Source: JBEBVQ01 sp037190845 (GTDB lineage: Bacteria; Bacteroidota; Bacteroidia; Chitinophagales; Chitinophagaceae). Taken from it: 64,000 nt of DNA. Location: positions 1 through 64,000 of the forward strand of contig JBBCJI010000021.1 in NCBI GenBank assembly GCA_037190845.1. Reading direction: 5' to 3'. Below, piece by piece: positions 43,707 through 53,324 of the stretch. The position numbers and the translations under genes are program-made. The notes under the pieces are model-generated. The model saw nothing but the letters and a program-made list of their open reading frames with translations. It ran no database searches and was not told the DNA's origin. Each line of letters starts with the position of its first letter. Within the stretch, counting starts at the first letter, position 1.

Positions 43707-45617
43707 ATGAAGAAGGGTCTATTTTTTTATTTAGCAACATTATTATTTTTAATCCATTGTGCCGTCTCAACACAGGCACAGGTAGACTTTCGCTGGGCTA
43801 AACAATTCGGAGGTACCGGCATTGATCAGGGACGGGCTGTGGTTACAGGACCGGACGGATCTATATATTTCACCGGGAACTTTGGTGGTACAGCTTCATT
43901 TGCCCAGGCTTCAGGAACCATCTCGCTGACCAATTTCGGGTCGGGAGAAGATATTTATGTCGCCAAAGCGGATTCGAACGGTAATGTGATCTGGGCCAGG
44001 CAAATGGGGGGAACAGAGCATGACAGAGGAGCCTGTATCACCCTGGATAATCAGGGTAATCTTTATGTAGGGGGCTATTTTACAAAAACAGCCAGCTTTG
44101 GCTCTGGTCTGACGCTTCAGGCTGGTGGGTATTCAGACGGATTTCTGATGCAACTGGATACATCCGGGCAGATAAACTGGGTACGACAGCTCAAAGGAAA
44201 TGTGGGGAATGACCATATCCTGGATGTGACCACCGACCGTCAAAACAACGTAATTGTGGTGGGTATTTTCCTCGACAGCGCAGATATCGGTACCCCGGCT
44301 GCACCCTACATCATACGGTCCGGAGCCGCCACATACAATACGTATATCGGGAAATACGACGATCAGGGTGATCTGATCTGGGCAAAAACCTTCGGCACCC
44401 AGCAATACAGCAGTGTAAGCGCTATATCCGTCACTACCGATCATGATAATAATCTGTACCTGGCAGGAGCATTCAGCGGCACTATCGACTTTGACCCGGG
44501 CACCGGCTACTTCCCGCTTACAGGGGGGTACGACTACATTGCCAAGCTCACCTCATCCGGAGATTTTGTCTGGGCAAAGCAGATGGAAGCAAGCAGCGGA
44601 ATGACCGGCGGAATGAATGCCATTCATGTGGATACCCTTACAAACAGCCTGTATGTATGCGGATCATTTGAAGGGCGGGTTGATTTTGACCCTGCCCCCG
44701 CAAGACACTGGCTCAACGCAAAGGGTTATACCGAAGACGGATTCATCCTGAAGCTGGACACAGCAGGCTCGTTTCAATGGGTAAGGCAACTGGAGGCATG
44801 GTATGGTATTAACACGCGCGACATTACAACCGACAGGTTCGGGCGTCTGTATATCTGCGGATATTTTATGGAAACAGCCGATCTGGATCCCGGAACGGAT
44901 AGCTTTCTTGTATTAAGCAACGGAGGCTTTGATTCGTATCTGCTGAGCCTGGATCCGGCAGGTCAGTTTTTATGGGGAAGAAGTTTCGGCGGGAATCAAA
45001 ATGAATGTGTGTTTACGATGTCGGTTACTGAAGAGTTCACGATCAACAGCACTGGTCTCTTCGCCGGTAATGCCGATTTCCATATTGACCGGGATACCTA
45101 CGCATTTGTCAACAGCGCGGGGAATCATGATATTTTTCTGCACCAGATATCCGTATTTTCCTGCAGATCCCACGATGTCATTATCAACGTTGATAAAGAC
45201 ACGCTGAGCATCACACAGGATTTCGTCTCTTACAGGTGGTTGTTTAATGGCGATACGATTCCGGGTGCAACAGGAAAATCCCATATAGCAGCAGAGAACG
45301 GATATTATGCTGTCGCTTTCGTAGATGAAAGCGGATGTGCTGATACATCTCAAACATATCATGTAAATAACCTGAGCATACAGAACGGCACCACGTATGC
45401 CCCGATACAGGTTTATCCCAATCCGGCGGAAGATTATATTTATATAAGCGGCGCTACAGCCCCCCTACGCCTCACGCTGAAAGATATCAACGGCAGGATT
45501 ATAATGATCTCAACGGATAACAGGTTACAGACATCAGACTTGCCCGGCGGACTATACTTCCTTCAGATTGCAGTACCCGGGAAATCACCGGTTACTGTCA
45601 AGCTTCTAAAAAAATAA
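43707..45617 (+). CDS. SBBP repeat surface protein with T9SS sorting domain
   Basis: 636 residues. Signal peptide (1-24, ending TQAQ). The body (about 28-480) has beta-propeller-like SBBP repeats with the unit W.K..GG....G..I..D..GN.Y..G.F.G...F, including FDPGTG and DPG turns. It ends with a PKD-like segment and a type A T9SS sorting domain (about 555-636, VYPNPAEDYI). It is a secreted or surface protein. The frame is open upstream to a TTG; the ATG at 43707 fits the signal peptide. Its paralogue is at 53325. Confidence 0.88.
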   Translation: MKKGLFFYLATLLFLIHCAVSTQAQVDFRWAKQFGGTGIDQGRAVVTGPDGSIYFTGNFGGTASFAQASGTISLTNFGSGEDIYVAKADSNGNVIWARQMGGTEHDRGACITLDNQGNLYVGGYFTKTASFGSGLTLQAGGYSDGFLMQLDTSGQINWVRQLKGNVGNDHILDVTTDRQNNVIVVGIFLDSADIGTPAAPYIIRSGAATYNTYIGKYDDQGDLIWAKTFGTQQYSSVSAISVTTDHDNNLYLAGAFSGTIDFDPGTGYFPLTGGYDYIAKLTSSGDFVWAKQMEASSGMTGGMNAIHVDTLTNSLYVCGSFEGRVDFDPAPARHWLNAKGYTEDGFILKLDTAGSFQWVRQLEAWYGINTRDITTDRFGRLYICGYFMETADLDPGTDSFLVLSNGGFDSYLLSLDPAGQFLWGRSFGGNQNECVFTMSVTEEFTINSTGLFAGNADFHIDRDTYAFVNSAGNHDIFLHQISVFSCRSHDVIINVDKDTLSITQDFVSYRWLFNGDTIPGATGKSHIAAENGYYAVAFVDESGCADTSQTYHVNNLSIQNGTTYAPIQVYPNPAEDYIYISGATAPLRLTLKDINGRIIMISTDNRLQTSDLPGGLYFLQIAVPGKSPVTVKLLKK

Positions 45618-45660
45618 ATCCGAAACCCTCCTCTATTATTTATTCAATAAAACAATGTAT

Positions 45661-48267
45661 ATGAACAAAAAAATGACATTATTCACCAAAAAATCAAAGC
45701 TGCGGGCTGTCTGTATGCTGGCAGGTTTCAGCGTGCTATGTTCACTCCCCTATAGCGGAAGCGGACAATATGGGTTGTATGGCTTTGGAGATCAAGGTTA
45801 CGGACAACTGGGCAACGGCACTACGGGCGGCGGCACCCTGAACCCCAATACTAATCCCATTCATAACGATGTCAATAACAGATTTAAAGATCTGTCGGGA
45901 GGTCAATGGCATACACTGGCCATCAAAGAAGATGGTTCATTATGGGCCTGGGGGAGAAATAATTCGAGGCAGCTTGGCGATCCCAATCTTTCGAACGCAA
46001 TAAATTATGCGTTACCTCAACTGATTGACAACGGACAGGGAAGCTATGGCAAATGGGCTAAGGTATTTGCGATAGGCATATCTTCATCTTTTGCCATTGC
46101 AGAAGACGGGAGTCTCTGGGCCTGGGGGACTAATACAAACAACCGTTTAGGACTTCCCGGAACACCCGGCACCACAGTAGACAGGCCCACCCAGGTGATG
46201 CCCGGCAGCAAATGGCTAATGGTAAGCGGAGGCGACGACGACGGATTGTTTACTATTGGACTGCAGGCAGACAGCACATTATGGGTATGGGGCGCCAATA
46301 ATGCAACCAGCCACACCTTAGGAACGGGAAATGCAACTGCCCAGGCCGTGCCGTTTGCCATTATGCCGGGGGAAAAATGGCGTATGATAAGTTCCGGAAA
46401 CAAATACACACTTGCTATACACGCGAATGGTTCTCTCTGGGGTTGGGGTAATCGGTGGACAAGTCTTGCAGGAGCCTTCGGTGACACAACTCTGTCTGCC
46501 GGAACTTACAATCAGCCTAAACTTCTGGATCAAGGAGCCGGCACTCACGGGAAATGGGTCATGGTAAGTTCCCGCAATCTGCATACGCAGGCAATCCGGG
46601 AAGACGGAAGCCTGTGGGGATGGGGTCAGAATACTTCCGGACGTATAGGAGACGGCACCAATGCTCATCCTTTAGGGCGCAAGATGGTTGACAATGGACA
46701 GAGCGGCAAATGGAGTAATGTCCTCGCCGGCCATCAATGGTCCCTCGCAATAAAAGAAAACAATGAAATTTATGTGTGGGGCGAACCTATTATGGGTCCA
46801 TCCAATTATAACGTTTACTCCCCTAAACTAATTACAGAAGCCGGCAATCAGGGTACTCTCGTAAATGGAAGGATATATACAGGCAGGACTCATGGATTCT
46901 GGATCAATGAGTATCCCATTGTATGTCCGGGAACACTTAACCGGACTATCAGCCAGCTCACAGTAAACGGAGGCAGGATCACATGGCCTTCAGTACCCGG
47001 TGTTATCGGTTATGACATTGCCATTGACCAGTCTGCCACAGCGGCTCCTGCCGGTTCTTCGCAAAACATAACCGACACGACGTATGCAGCAAGCGGGCTG
47101 AATGCCGGTACAAAATACTATGCCCATATCCGCACCAGCTGCGGTCTCGCTTCGTATTCTGCCTGGGATACTATTTCCTTCACCACTTTACCCTGCCTGA
47201 GCCCTCAAAACCTTTCAGCCGGTTCCATAGGTGTAGACGGAGCAACCATTAACTGGGGTGCTGCAGGCAGCGCTACAGATTATGAAATAGCCATTGACCA
47301 GACAGCCGCACTCGCACCTTCCGGAACATCCACTTCTCTGACCGGTACTTCTCATAATACAACCGGCCTTGCAGCAGGCACCACATACTATGCCCATATC
47401 CGCACCAACTGCGGAGGTGGCAATTACTCTGACTGGGATACCGTATCCTTTACTACCCTTCCCTGTCTGGCGCCGCTGCAGATAGAGGCGAATACCATCA
47501 GGTCTACACAAGCAACTATTCAATGGGCTGTAGCTACACATGCTCAAGGATATGAGGTAGTAGTGGATCAGACTGCCGCTCTTGCTCCTTCCGGCACTCC
47601 GCTGCAGGTATCAGGCACATCACACAACGCCTTAAGTCTCAACCCCGGCAATACTTACTACGCGCACGTTCGCACACACTGTGGAGGCACCAATTATTCC
47701 GATTGGGACACCGTTTCCTTCACTACCCTCCCGCTCTGTCTGCAGGCTCCCAATTTGATGGCGAACAATGTCAGCGCTACGACGGCTGAGATCAACTGGG
47801 ACGATGTAGTCCTGGCCATTGAATATGAAATTGCAATAGACAAATCAGCGACGCTGCAACCTGCCGGCTCTGCGTCTTCTCAAACAACCACACAATTCAG
47901 CGCCACACAACTGGATGCGGGAGAGACCTATTTTGTTCACCTGCGTAGCAACTGTGGCAATGATAATTATTCCGAATGGGATACGCTTTCCTTTACTACT
48001 GCTGACCCCAGCCTGGTGAGTACTGAGTTTGCAAACGGACATACCCGTATCTATCCTAATCCGGTGAAAGACGTACTTCACATTCAAACAGGAGTACCGG
48101 TAAGTGCTATTATCCTGAATGTTCAGGGACAACAAGTATTTACAGGGTCGAATATACGGGCGGTAAACGTAACTGATCTGCCAGCAGGATTGTATATGCT
48201 GCAGTTAAATAATCTGAATACAGGCGCTCCCATGGGGACCCAGCGTTTCCTGAAAGAGAACAAATAG
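45661..48267 (+). CDS. RCC1-repeat and Fn3 protein with T9SS sorting domain
   Basis: 868 residues from the ATG at 45661 (an ATG at 45655 is possible). A signal peptide (about 1-35) is followed by an RCC1-type beta-propeller (about 37-420, repeats such as EDGSLWAWG and HTLAIKEDGSLW), then four tandem fibronectin type III-like repeats of about 85 residues, each with AxxYYAHIRT/C..YS.WDT.SFTT, and a type A T9SS sorting domain (about 790-868, IYPNPVKDVL). The Fn3 units are close copies of one another. It is secreted. The gene is 43 nt after the SBBP gene and closed by a strong terminator. Confidence 0.88.
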   Translation: MNKKMTLFTKKSKLRAVCMLAGFSVLCSLPYSGSGQYGLYGFGDQGYGQLGNGTTGGGTLNPNTNPIHNDVNNRFKDLSGGQWHTLAIKEDGSLWAWGRNNSRQLGDPNLSNAINYALPQLIDNGQGSYGKWAKVFAIGISSSFAIAEDGSLWAWGTNTNNRLGLPGTPGTTVDRPTQVMPGSKWLMVSGGDDDGLFTIGLQADSTLWVWGANNATSHTLGTGNATAQAVPFAIMPGEKWRMISSGNKYTLAIHANGSLWGWGNRWTSLAGAFGDTTLSAGTYNQPKLLDQGAGTHGKWVMVSSRNLHTQAIREDGSLWGWGQNTSGRIGDGTNAHPLGRKMVDNGQSGKWSNVLAGHQWSLAIKENNEIYVWGEPIMGPSNYNVYSPKLITEAGNQGTLVNGRIYTGRTHGFWINEYPIVCPGTLNRTISQLTVNGGRITWPSVPGVIGYDIAIDQSATAAPAGSSQNITDTTYAASGLNAGTKYYAHIRTSCGLASYSAWDTISFTTLPCLSPQNLSAGSIGVDGATINWGAAGSATDYEIAIDQTAALAPSGTSTSLTGTSHNTTGLAAGTTYYAHIRTNCGGGNYSDWDTVSFTTLPCLAPLQIEANTIRSTQATIQWAVATHAQGYEVVVDQTAALAPSGTPLQVSGTSHNALSLNPGNTYYAHVRTHCGGTNYSDWDTVSFTTLPLCLQAPNLMANNVSATTAEINWDDVVLAIEYEIAIDKSATLQPAGSASSQTTTQFSATQLDAGETYFVHLRSNCGNDNYSEWDTLSFTTADPSLVSTEFANGHTRIYPNPVKDVLHIQTGVPVSAIILNVQGQQVFTGSNIRAVNVTDLPAGLYMLQLNNLNTGAPMGTQRFLKENK

Positions 48268-48282
48268 TTTTGCACCATTTGC

Positions 48283-48315
48283 CGGCAGGCTGCATAAGCA
48301 GCCTGCCGTTTTTTT
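48283..48315 (+). terminator. Rho-independent terminator
   Basis: Stem CGGCAGGCTGC (48283-48293), loop ATAA and GCAGCCTGCCG (48298-48308), followed by seven T residues (48309-48315). It ends the transcription unit of the SBBP and RCC1 genes; the next gene starts at 48329. Confidence 0.92.
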
Positions 48316-48328
48316 ATTATAATCTCTC

Positions 48329-50662
48329 ATGCTCCGGCTTCTCACACTTCCGCTCGTATGTTTATTCTGGTGCTTCTTTCCGGCCTCTGCACAGTTCTAC
48401 AACCAGTACCCGGAATTCATACAGGCAAACAGGATATGGATGTTCGGCATGCAAGCCGGGATTACTTTCGGAATTAATAATCCGGCCAGCTTTACAGCGC
48501 CGATCGTCATCGGGGAAGGTATTGCTGTAGCCAGCGATCCGCAAACAGGAAATCTGCTTTTTTTTAGTGACGGACGTGTGGTGCGCGACCAAAGTTACAC
48601 TCTGATGCCCAATGGCAATAATATATTGGGCAATAATGGTTCGTCATCTCAGGGAGCATGTATCATCCCCCATCCGGGAGACCCTGATAAGTATTTTCTT
48701 TTTTCCCTGGAAGACGCAAACGGCAATGGTCAGCTTTATTACTCGGTTGTAGATATGAGTTTGAACGGCGGCTTCGGCGATATACCCGCCGGTCAAAAAA
48801 ACATCCGGCTCGACAGCAATCTGAGTGAAGCTATGATCGCGGTACCAGGTAATAACTGCGACATCTGGCTGCTGGTGCATACCCGTACCGATCCTGTCTT
48901 CAAGGCATACCGCATTACAGCCGCAGGACTTAATACACAACCTGTAATATCAGATACAGGCCCATGGCCACGCAGCGGACGCCGTACCTCCGGCGGACAG
49001 TCCTACGATGCATTCGATTATTGTATGATGCAGATATCTCCTGACAGAAACATGATTGCCCTCAGCTCTGTCCACCCGAATCCTCCGGCAGCTCCCGCCG
49101 GCACCCCATTCCTGACCGGAACGCTGCTCTGCCGTTTTGATCCGGATAACGGCACAGTTGCTGATCCACTGCTGCTGAACCAGACAGCTACCCCCAACTT
49201 GAGTTTTTCTCCTGATGCAAGGCTGCTTTATATTGCCTATCCGGATTTTACAGACAGAGTGTGCTCCCTGTACCAGTACGATATTACAAATTACGACTCC
49301 GCAACCATTTCCGGATCCGGAATTTTCATCGGAAATATCCCCAATCCCTACAATTCCAATTTCCAGGAAGCCCGTATGCGACTTTATCATGACACTATTT
49401 ACATTGCAGGCTATCTTTCTGAAACCATGCACCGGATCAACAATCCGGATCAACGCGGCACAGGCTGCGGACTGCAACTGAATGCCATACTGTTCCAACC
49501 TGGTACTGCCCCTATTGCAGGACTGCCTTCGGATATAGTATATACGCTCGAGCCTGATACCGTCAGTGTACTTCAGGACACTTTTATTTGCCCGGGCCAG
49601 ACGCTGCAGCTACATGCGCCTTCACGCCCGCCTTTTCGGTGGGACAATGATAGTGCGGGCACAGCAAGGCAGATAAATGCTCCAGGTGTATATTATGTTT
49701 CAGGAAATACTGAATGCCATATCAGGGTTGACAGCTTCCGTGTTCGTTTCCAGCCCGGAGATACATCTTTCGCGATGTTACTGGACACCCTGATATGCCA
49801 TTATCACGAAAGTCTGTCTGTAAGCGCACCAGATAGCTACCCTGTTTATCGCTGGAGCACCGGAGACACCAGCCGCACGATACGCCCTGCCAGCTATGGT
49901 ACCTTCTGGGTACTATCCGACAGCTTCTGCACATCACGGATAGACACGGTTCGTATACGCGGTACAGATCTCAGATTTTCATTAGGCAGGGATACATCCC
50001 TGTGTGCAGGCGATATACTGCCGCTCGCAGTACCCATCCCCGGGCAATATCAATGGCAGGACGGAAGTACGCAACAGAGTTTTCAGGCGACGGAGCCCGG
50101 ACGTTACTATGTATCCGTTGCTTCGCCGGAGTGTTCCTGGTCGGACACTATACTAATCACACCCTTGAACGCTCCTCAATCGCTTGGAGCAGACCTCAGC
50201 TTCTGCATGGATGCAGTTATTGAAGTCATACTGGAAGCCTATACACCCCCCGGAGCCGTTGCTCTGTGGAACGACGGGAGTGTAGGTAATATCCTTACAG
50301 TAAACGATACGGGAGTTTATTGGGTACAGGTTTGCATGGAAACCGACACGATCCGGATCTCCAAAGAAATATGCACGTGTGATCCCTTTCTGCCTGATGC
50401 ATTCACGCCCAATGGGGATGGTATCAATGATCAATTCCGACTTCTTACGCCCACGGGATGTGATATACGATTCCTTCACATGGAAATCTACAATCGTTGG
50501 GGTACGCTCGTATTCTCTACCCGGCAACCCGGACACGGGTGGGATGGACTGCACAACGGTAAACCTGCCGAACCCGGAACTTATATGTACAGTATCCTGG
50601 CAGAAACAGGAACACAGGGAGCAAAGAAATTGTATCAGGGAGATGTACTCCTTATAAAATAA
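48329..50662 (+). CDS. Secreted protein with gliding-motility-type C-terminal domain
   Basis: 777 residues. Signal peptide (1-22, ending ASAQ). The N-terminal part (about 23-400) is a beta-propeller-like region with LFFSDGRVV and a cysteine-containing block (PGNNCDIWLLVH), followed by three PKD-like repeats with CPGQTLQL, W.TGD and QWQDGSTQQ motifs (about 410-690). It ends in the type B T9SS sorting/gliding-motility-associated domain (about 690-777: DAFTPNGDGINDQF, YNRWGTLVF, DGLHNGKPAEPGTYMY). It is exported and probably attached to the cell surface. It is a paralogue of the next gene, which lies 50 nt downstream. Confidence 0.9.
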   Translation: MLRLLTLPLVCLFWCFFPASAQFYNQYPEFIQANRIWMFGMQAGITFGINNPASFTAPIVIGEGIAVASDPQTGNLLFFSDGRVVRDQSYTLMPNGNNILGNNGSSSQGACIIPHPGDPDKYFLFSLEDANGNGQLYYSVVDMSLNGGFGDIPAGQKNIRLDSNLSEAMIAVPGNNCDIWLLVHTRTDPVFKAYRITAAGLNTQPVISDTGPWPRSGRRTSGGQSYDAFDYCMMQISPDRNMIALSSVHPNPPAAPAGTPFLTGTLLCRFDPDNGTVADPLLLNQTATPNLSFSPDARLLYIAYPDFTDRVCSLYQYDITNYDSATISGSGIFIGNIPNPYNSNFQEARMRLYHDTIYIAGYLSETMHRINNPDQRGTGCGLQLNAILFQPGTAPIAGLPSDIVYTLEPDTVSVLQDTFICPGQTLQLHAPSRPPFRWDNDSAGTARQINAPGVYYVSGNTECHIRVDSFRVRFQPGDTSFAMLLDTLICHYHESLSVSAPDSYPVYRWSTGDTSRTIRPASYGTFWVLSDSFCTSRIDTVRIRGTDLRFSLGRDTSLCAGDILPLAVPIPGQYQWQDGSTQQSFQATEPGRYYVSVASPECSWSDTILITPLNAPQSLGADLSFCMDAVIEVILEAYTPPGAVALWNDGSVGNILTVNDTGVYWVQVCMETDTIRISKEICTCDPFLPDAFTPNGDGINDQFRLLTPTGCDIRFLHMEIYNRWGTLVFSTRQPGHGWDGLHNGKPAEPGTYMYSILAETGTQGAKKLYQGDVLLIK

Positions 50663-50712
50663 ACTGACTGCATTTGTATTCATCCTTATCCTATCGCTAA
50701 TCAATAAACTTT

Positions 50713-53298
50713 ATGACAGCATTATTCAGGTTTCAACATTACCGGTTCACCGGACTGATACCTCTGCTGGTATGCATGTCATCTGTATACTACTGTAACG
50801 CACAATACTATATTCCGGAAAACAGCAACTGGGCTTTCGGGCAATATGCAGGAATCAGCCTTTCTTCAGGCACACCGGCTGCATTTACATCCGCATTCCG
50901 GAGTTCCAATTATGCGGCATGGGAAGCCGCCGCCAGTATAAGTGATGCAGCAGGACAATTACTTTTTTATACAAATGGCGAGGTCATATGGAATCGCAAC
51001 CATCTGCCTATGCCCAACGCCCACACCCTTCATGGCGGCCCGCCACCTGGCAATACTACTATTTCCATTACAGGACATGCTTCCCAGGGCACATGTATTG
51101 TACCTTTCCCCGATAGCACGGGAATGTATTATGTATTCTCACTGACCAATTCCTGGCTGAACACTGCACCCGGCCGTGGCAGACTTTTCTACAGTGTTGT
51201 TGATATACGTCTGAACGGAGGGCTGGGAGATGTGGTAGCAGGTAGAAAATGGATCCCTATCGATACCGGCCTGAGCGAGAAAATGATAGCGATACCCGGC
51301 ACTTGCAACAATGTTTGGCTGCTGGTACACAGCAATGATACAAACAGGTTCAAGGCCTATGAGATCACCCGGAACGGAATCCGGCAGACGCCTGTCATTT
51401 CTTACGCAGGGCATTTGGGACGGATCATTTCTTTCGGGCGGAATGAATACTGGCTTTCCGGGGGACTGGCAGTATCTCACGACAACAAAAAAGTAGCCAT
51501 GTGCAATACACAAGGAAGAACACTGGAGCTTTTCAATTTTGATAACAGCACCGGAGAGATCCTCCCCGGAACTTTTATAGTGGATATCCAATCCCGCTCC
51601 TGGGATGCTTTTTACAGTGCCTGCTTTTCTCCGGATAACAACCTGCTTTATGCCACTTCAACAGGCGATGAATATCCTCCGGCTTATCTCTTTCTGTATC
51701 AGTATGACCTGACCAGCAACGACTCCCTGACTATAAGAAATTCCAGGCAAACCGTTACCAGATGCGGCAATATGAACGAGCTGGCCACCCCGCTGGCAAT
51801 GGGAAGGGATGGCCGTATCTATTTTCAGGACACGGTCAGCGACAGAAATGTGCTAGGCGTAATTGAATATCCAAACATACCCGGAACCGGAAGCAGCCCG
51901 CAACACAATTTAATACAGTTCCTGCCGGGCTCATATATGTCTATGGGACTTACAAACCTTGTGGCAAAAGCCGTAGCAGACACTACATATATCAATCACA
52001 CCGCAACCGCTGTTTGTCCGGGATCAGATATAACACTGCGACCCTCCCCCGGCATGTATCACTTTATATGGAATGACGGAAGCACAGACAGTATTAAAAA
52101 GGTAACCCAGGCAGGGATTTATTATGTATCAGGATCTGTTGACTGTGGCTGGCGAATGGACAGCTTTACCGTATATGAGACGCCTGTCACTTTCTCCCTG
52201 GGTCCTGACACTATCATATGCGACGGCAGTCCTTACCGGCTTGAGGTACAAGTCCCCGGCGCCACCTATTTATGGCAAAATGGTAGTACATCCAACTATT
52301 TTGAGGTACACAGATCCGGCAGATACTGGCTACGCTTGTCTCTGAATGGCTGTATCTACAGTGACACCATTCAAATCGGGATACAGGAAATGCAACCCGT
52401 GTCGCTGGGACCAGATACAGTTATTTGTGACAACCGTTTTTTTCATGCCGGAATGAGCATACCCGGCGCCTCCTATCAATGGAATACCGGCAGTACGGAT
52501 TCTGTGCTACGTATATCCGAATCCGGAACCTATATTCTTCGGGTTGATCAAAACGGATGCATTGCCAGCGATACGATACGAATTGAAACGCTTCCTGCCC
52601 CGGAGGCTCAGATTACCGCAGACCGGCCTCTTTGCCCCGGAACAGAACCGGAGCTAAGTGTGTCCCTTGCGCCAGGACTTACTTATAACTGGAATACCGG
52701 AGCCGTTACGCCATCAGTCCGGATAACCGGACCGGGGACATATTTTGTTACGGTCGTAGCAGAAAATGGTTGTGTGGCAGAAGACAGCATTTTAGTCGAG
52801 GCTATTTATCCTCCGGAAATAGATATGCCTACTGATACATTTCTTTGTACCGGAAAAGCGCTGCAACTGAACCCTGTCGTCCGGTATCCGGATATTACCG
52901 GATGGTCTGACGGTTATACCTCCGTTTCCCGGAAAATAACGGAATCCGGAAGCTACACACTACACGTATCCAATTCCTGCGGCGCGGCTACTGCAACAGT
53001 TGTTATCACCAACAACTCTTGTGAGCTAAAAATGCCTGATGCATTTACACCCAATGGAGATGGCAGAAATGATGTATTCAGGATACCCCCAAATCTTCTC
53101 TGGCTTGAAGAACCTGTACGGCTCCGTATTTTCAACCGATGGGGAGAACAGGTATTTGAAGGTAACACCAAACAGTCGGGATGGGATGGCAATCACAAAG
53201 ACTATCAGGCTCCTGCAGGCATCTATATGTACTTGCTCGAATACGAACAATATGGCAAACGGCAACATTTAAAAGGAGATTTGCACCTGATAAGATAA
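50713..53298 (+). CDS. Secreted protein with gliding-motility-type C-terminal domain, paralogue
   Basis: 861 residues. Signal peptide (about 1-31, ending YCNAQ). It shares the domain order of the preceding protein: N-terminal propeller-like region (about 35-420, WAFGQYAGISL, LLFYTNGEVIW, PGTCNNVWLLVH), four PKD-like repeats (about 430-770) containing YLWQNGST and YQWNTGST, and a type B sorting domain (DAFTPNGDGRNDVF, FNRWGEQVFEG, WDGNHKDYQAPAGIY). Probably a tandem duplicate that gained one repeat. Secreted and surface located. Confidence 0.9.
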   Translation: MTALFRFQHYRFTGLIPLLVCMSSVYYCNAQYYIPENSNWAFGQYAGISLSSGTPAAFTSAFRSSNYAAWEAAASISDAAGQLLFYTNGEVIWNRNHLPMPNAHTLHGGPPPGNTTISITGHASQGTCIVPFPDSTGMYYVFSLTNSWLNTAPGRGRLFYSVVDIRLNGGLGDVVAGRKWIPIDTGLSEKMIAIPGTCNNVWLLVHSNDTNRFKAYEITRNGIRQTPVISYAGHLGRIISFGRNEYWLSGGLAVSHDNKKVAMCNTQGRTLELFNFDNSTGEILPGTFIVDIQSRSWDAFYSACFSPDNNLLYATSTGDEYPPAYLFLYQYDLTSNDSLTIRNSRQTVTRCGNMNELATPLAMGRDGRIYFQDTVSDRNVLGVIEYPNIPGTGSSPQHNLIQFLPGSYMSMGLTNLVAKAVADTTYINHTATAVCPGSDITLRPSPGMYHFIWNDGSTDSIKKVTQAGIYYVSGSVDCGWRMDSFTVYETPVTFSLGPDTIICDGSPYRLEVQVPGATYLWQNGSTSNYFEVHRSGRYWLRLSLNGCIYSDTIQIGIQEMQPVSLGPDTVICDNRFFHAGMSIPGASYQWNTGSTDSVLRISESGTYILRVDQNGCIASDTIRIETLPAPEAQITADRPLCPGTEPELSVSLAPGLTYNWNTGAVTPSVRITGPGTYFVTVVAENGCVAEDSILVEAIYPPEIDMPTDTFLCTGKALQLNPVVRYPDITGWSDGYTSVSRKITESGSYTLHVSNSCGAATATVVITNNSCELKMPDAFTPNGDGRNDVFRIPPNLLWLEEPVRLRIFNRWGEQVFEGNTKQSGWDGNHKDYQAPAGIYMYLLEYEQYGKRQHLKGDLHLIR

Positions 53299-53324
53299 AA
53301 GAAAACGACTAAATTTATATAGCT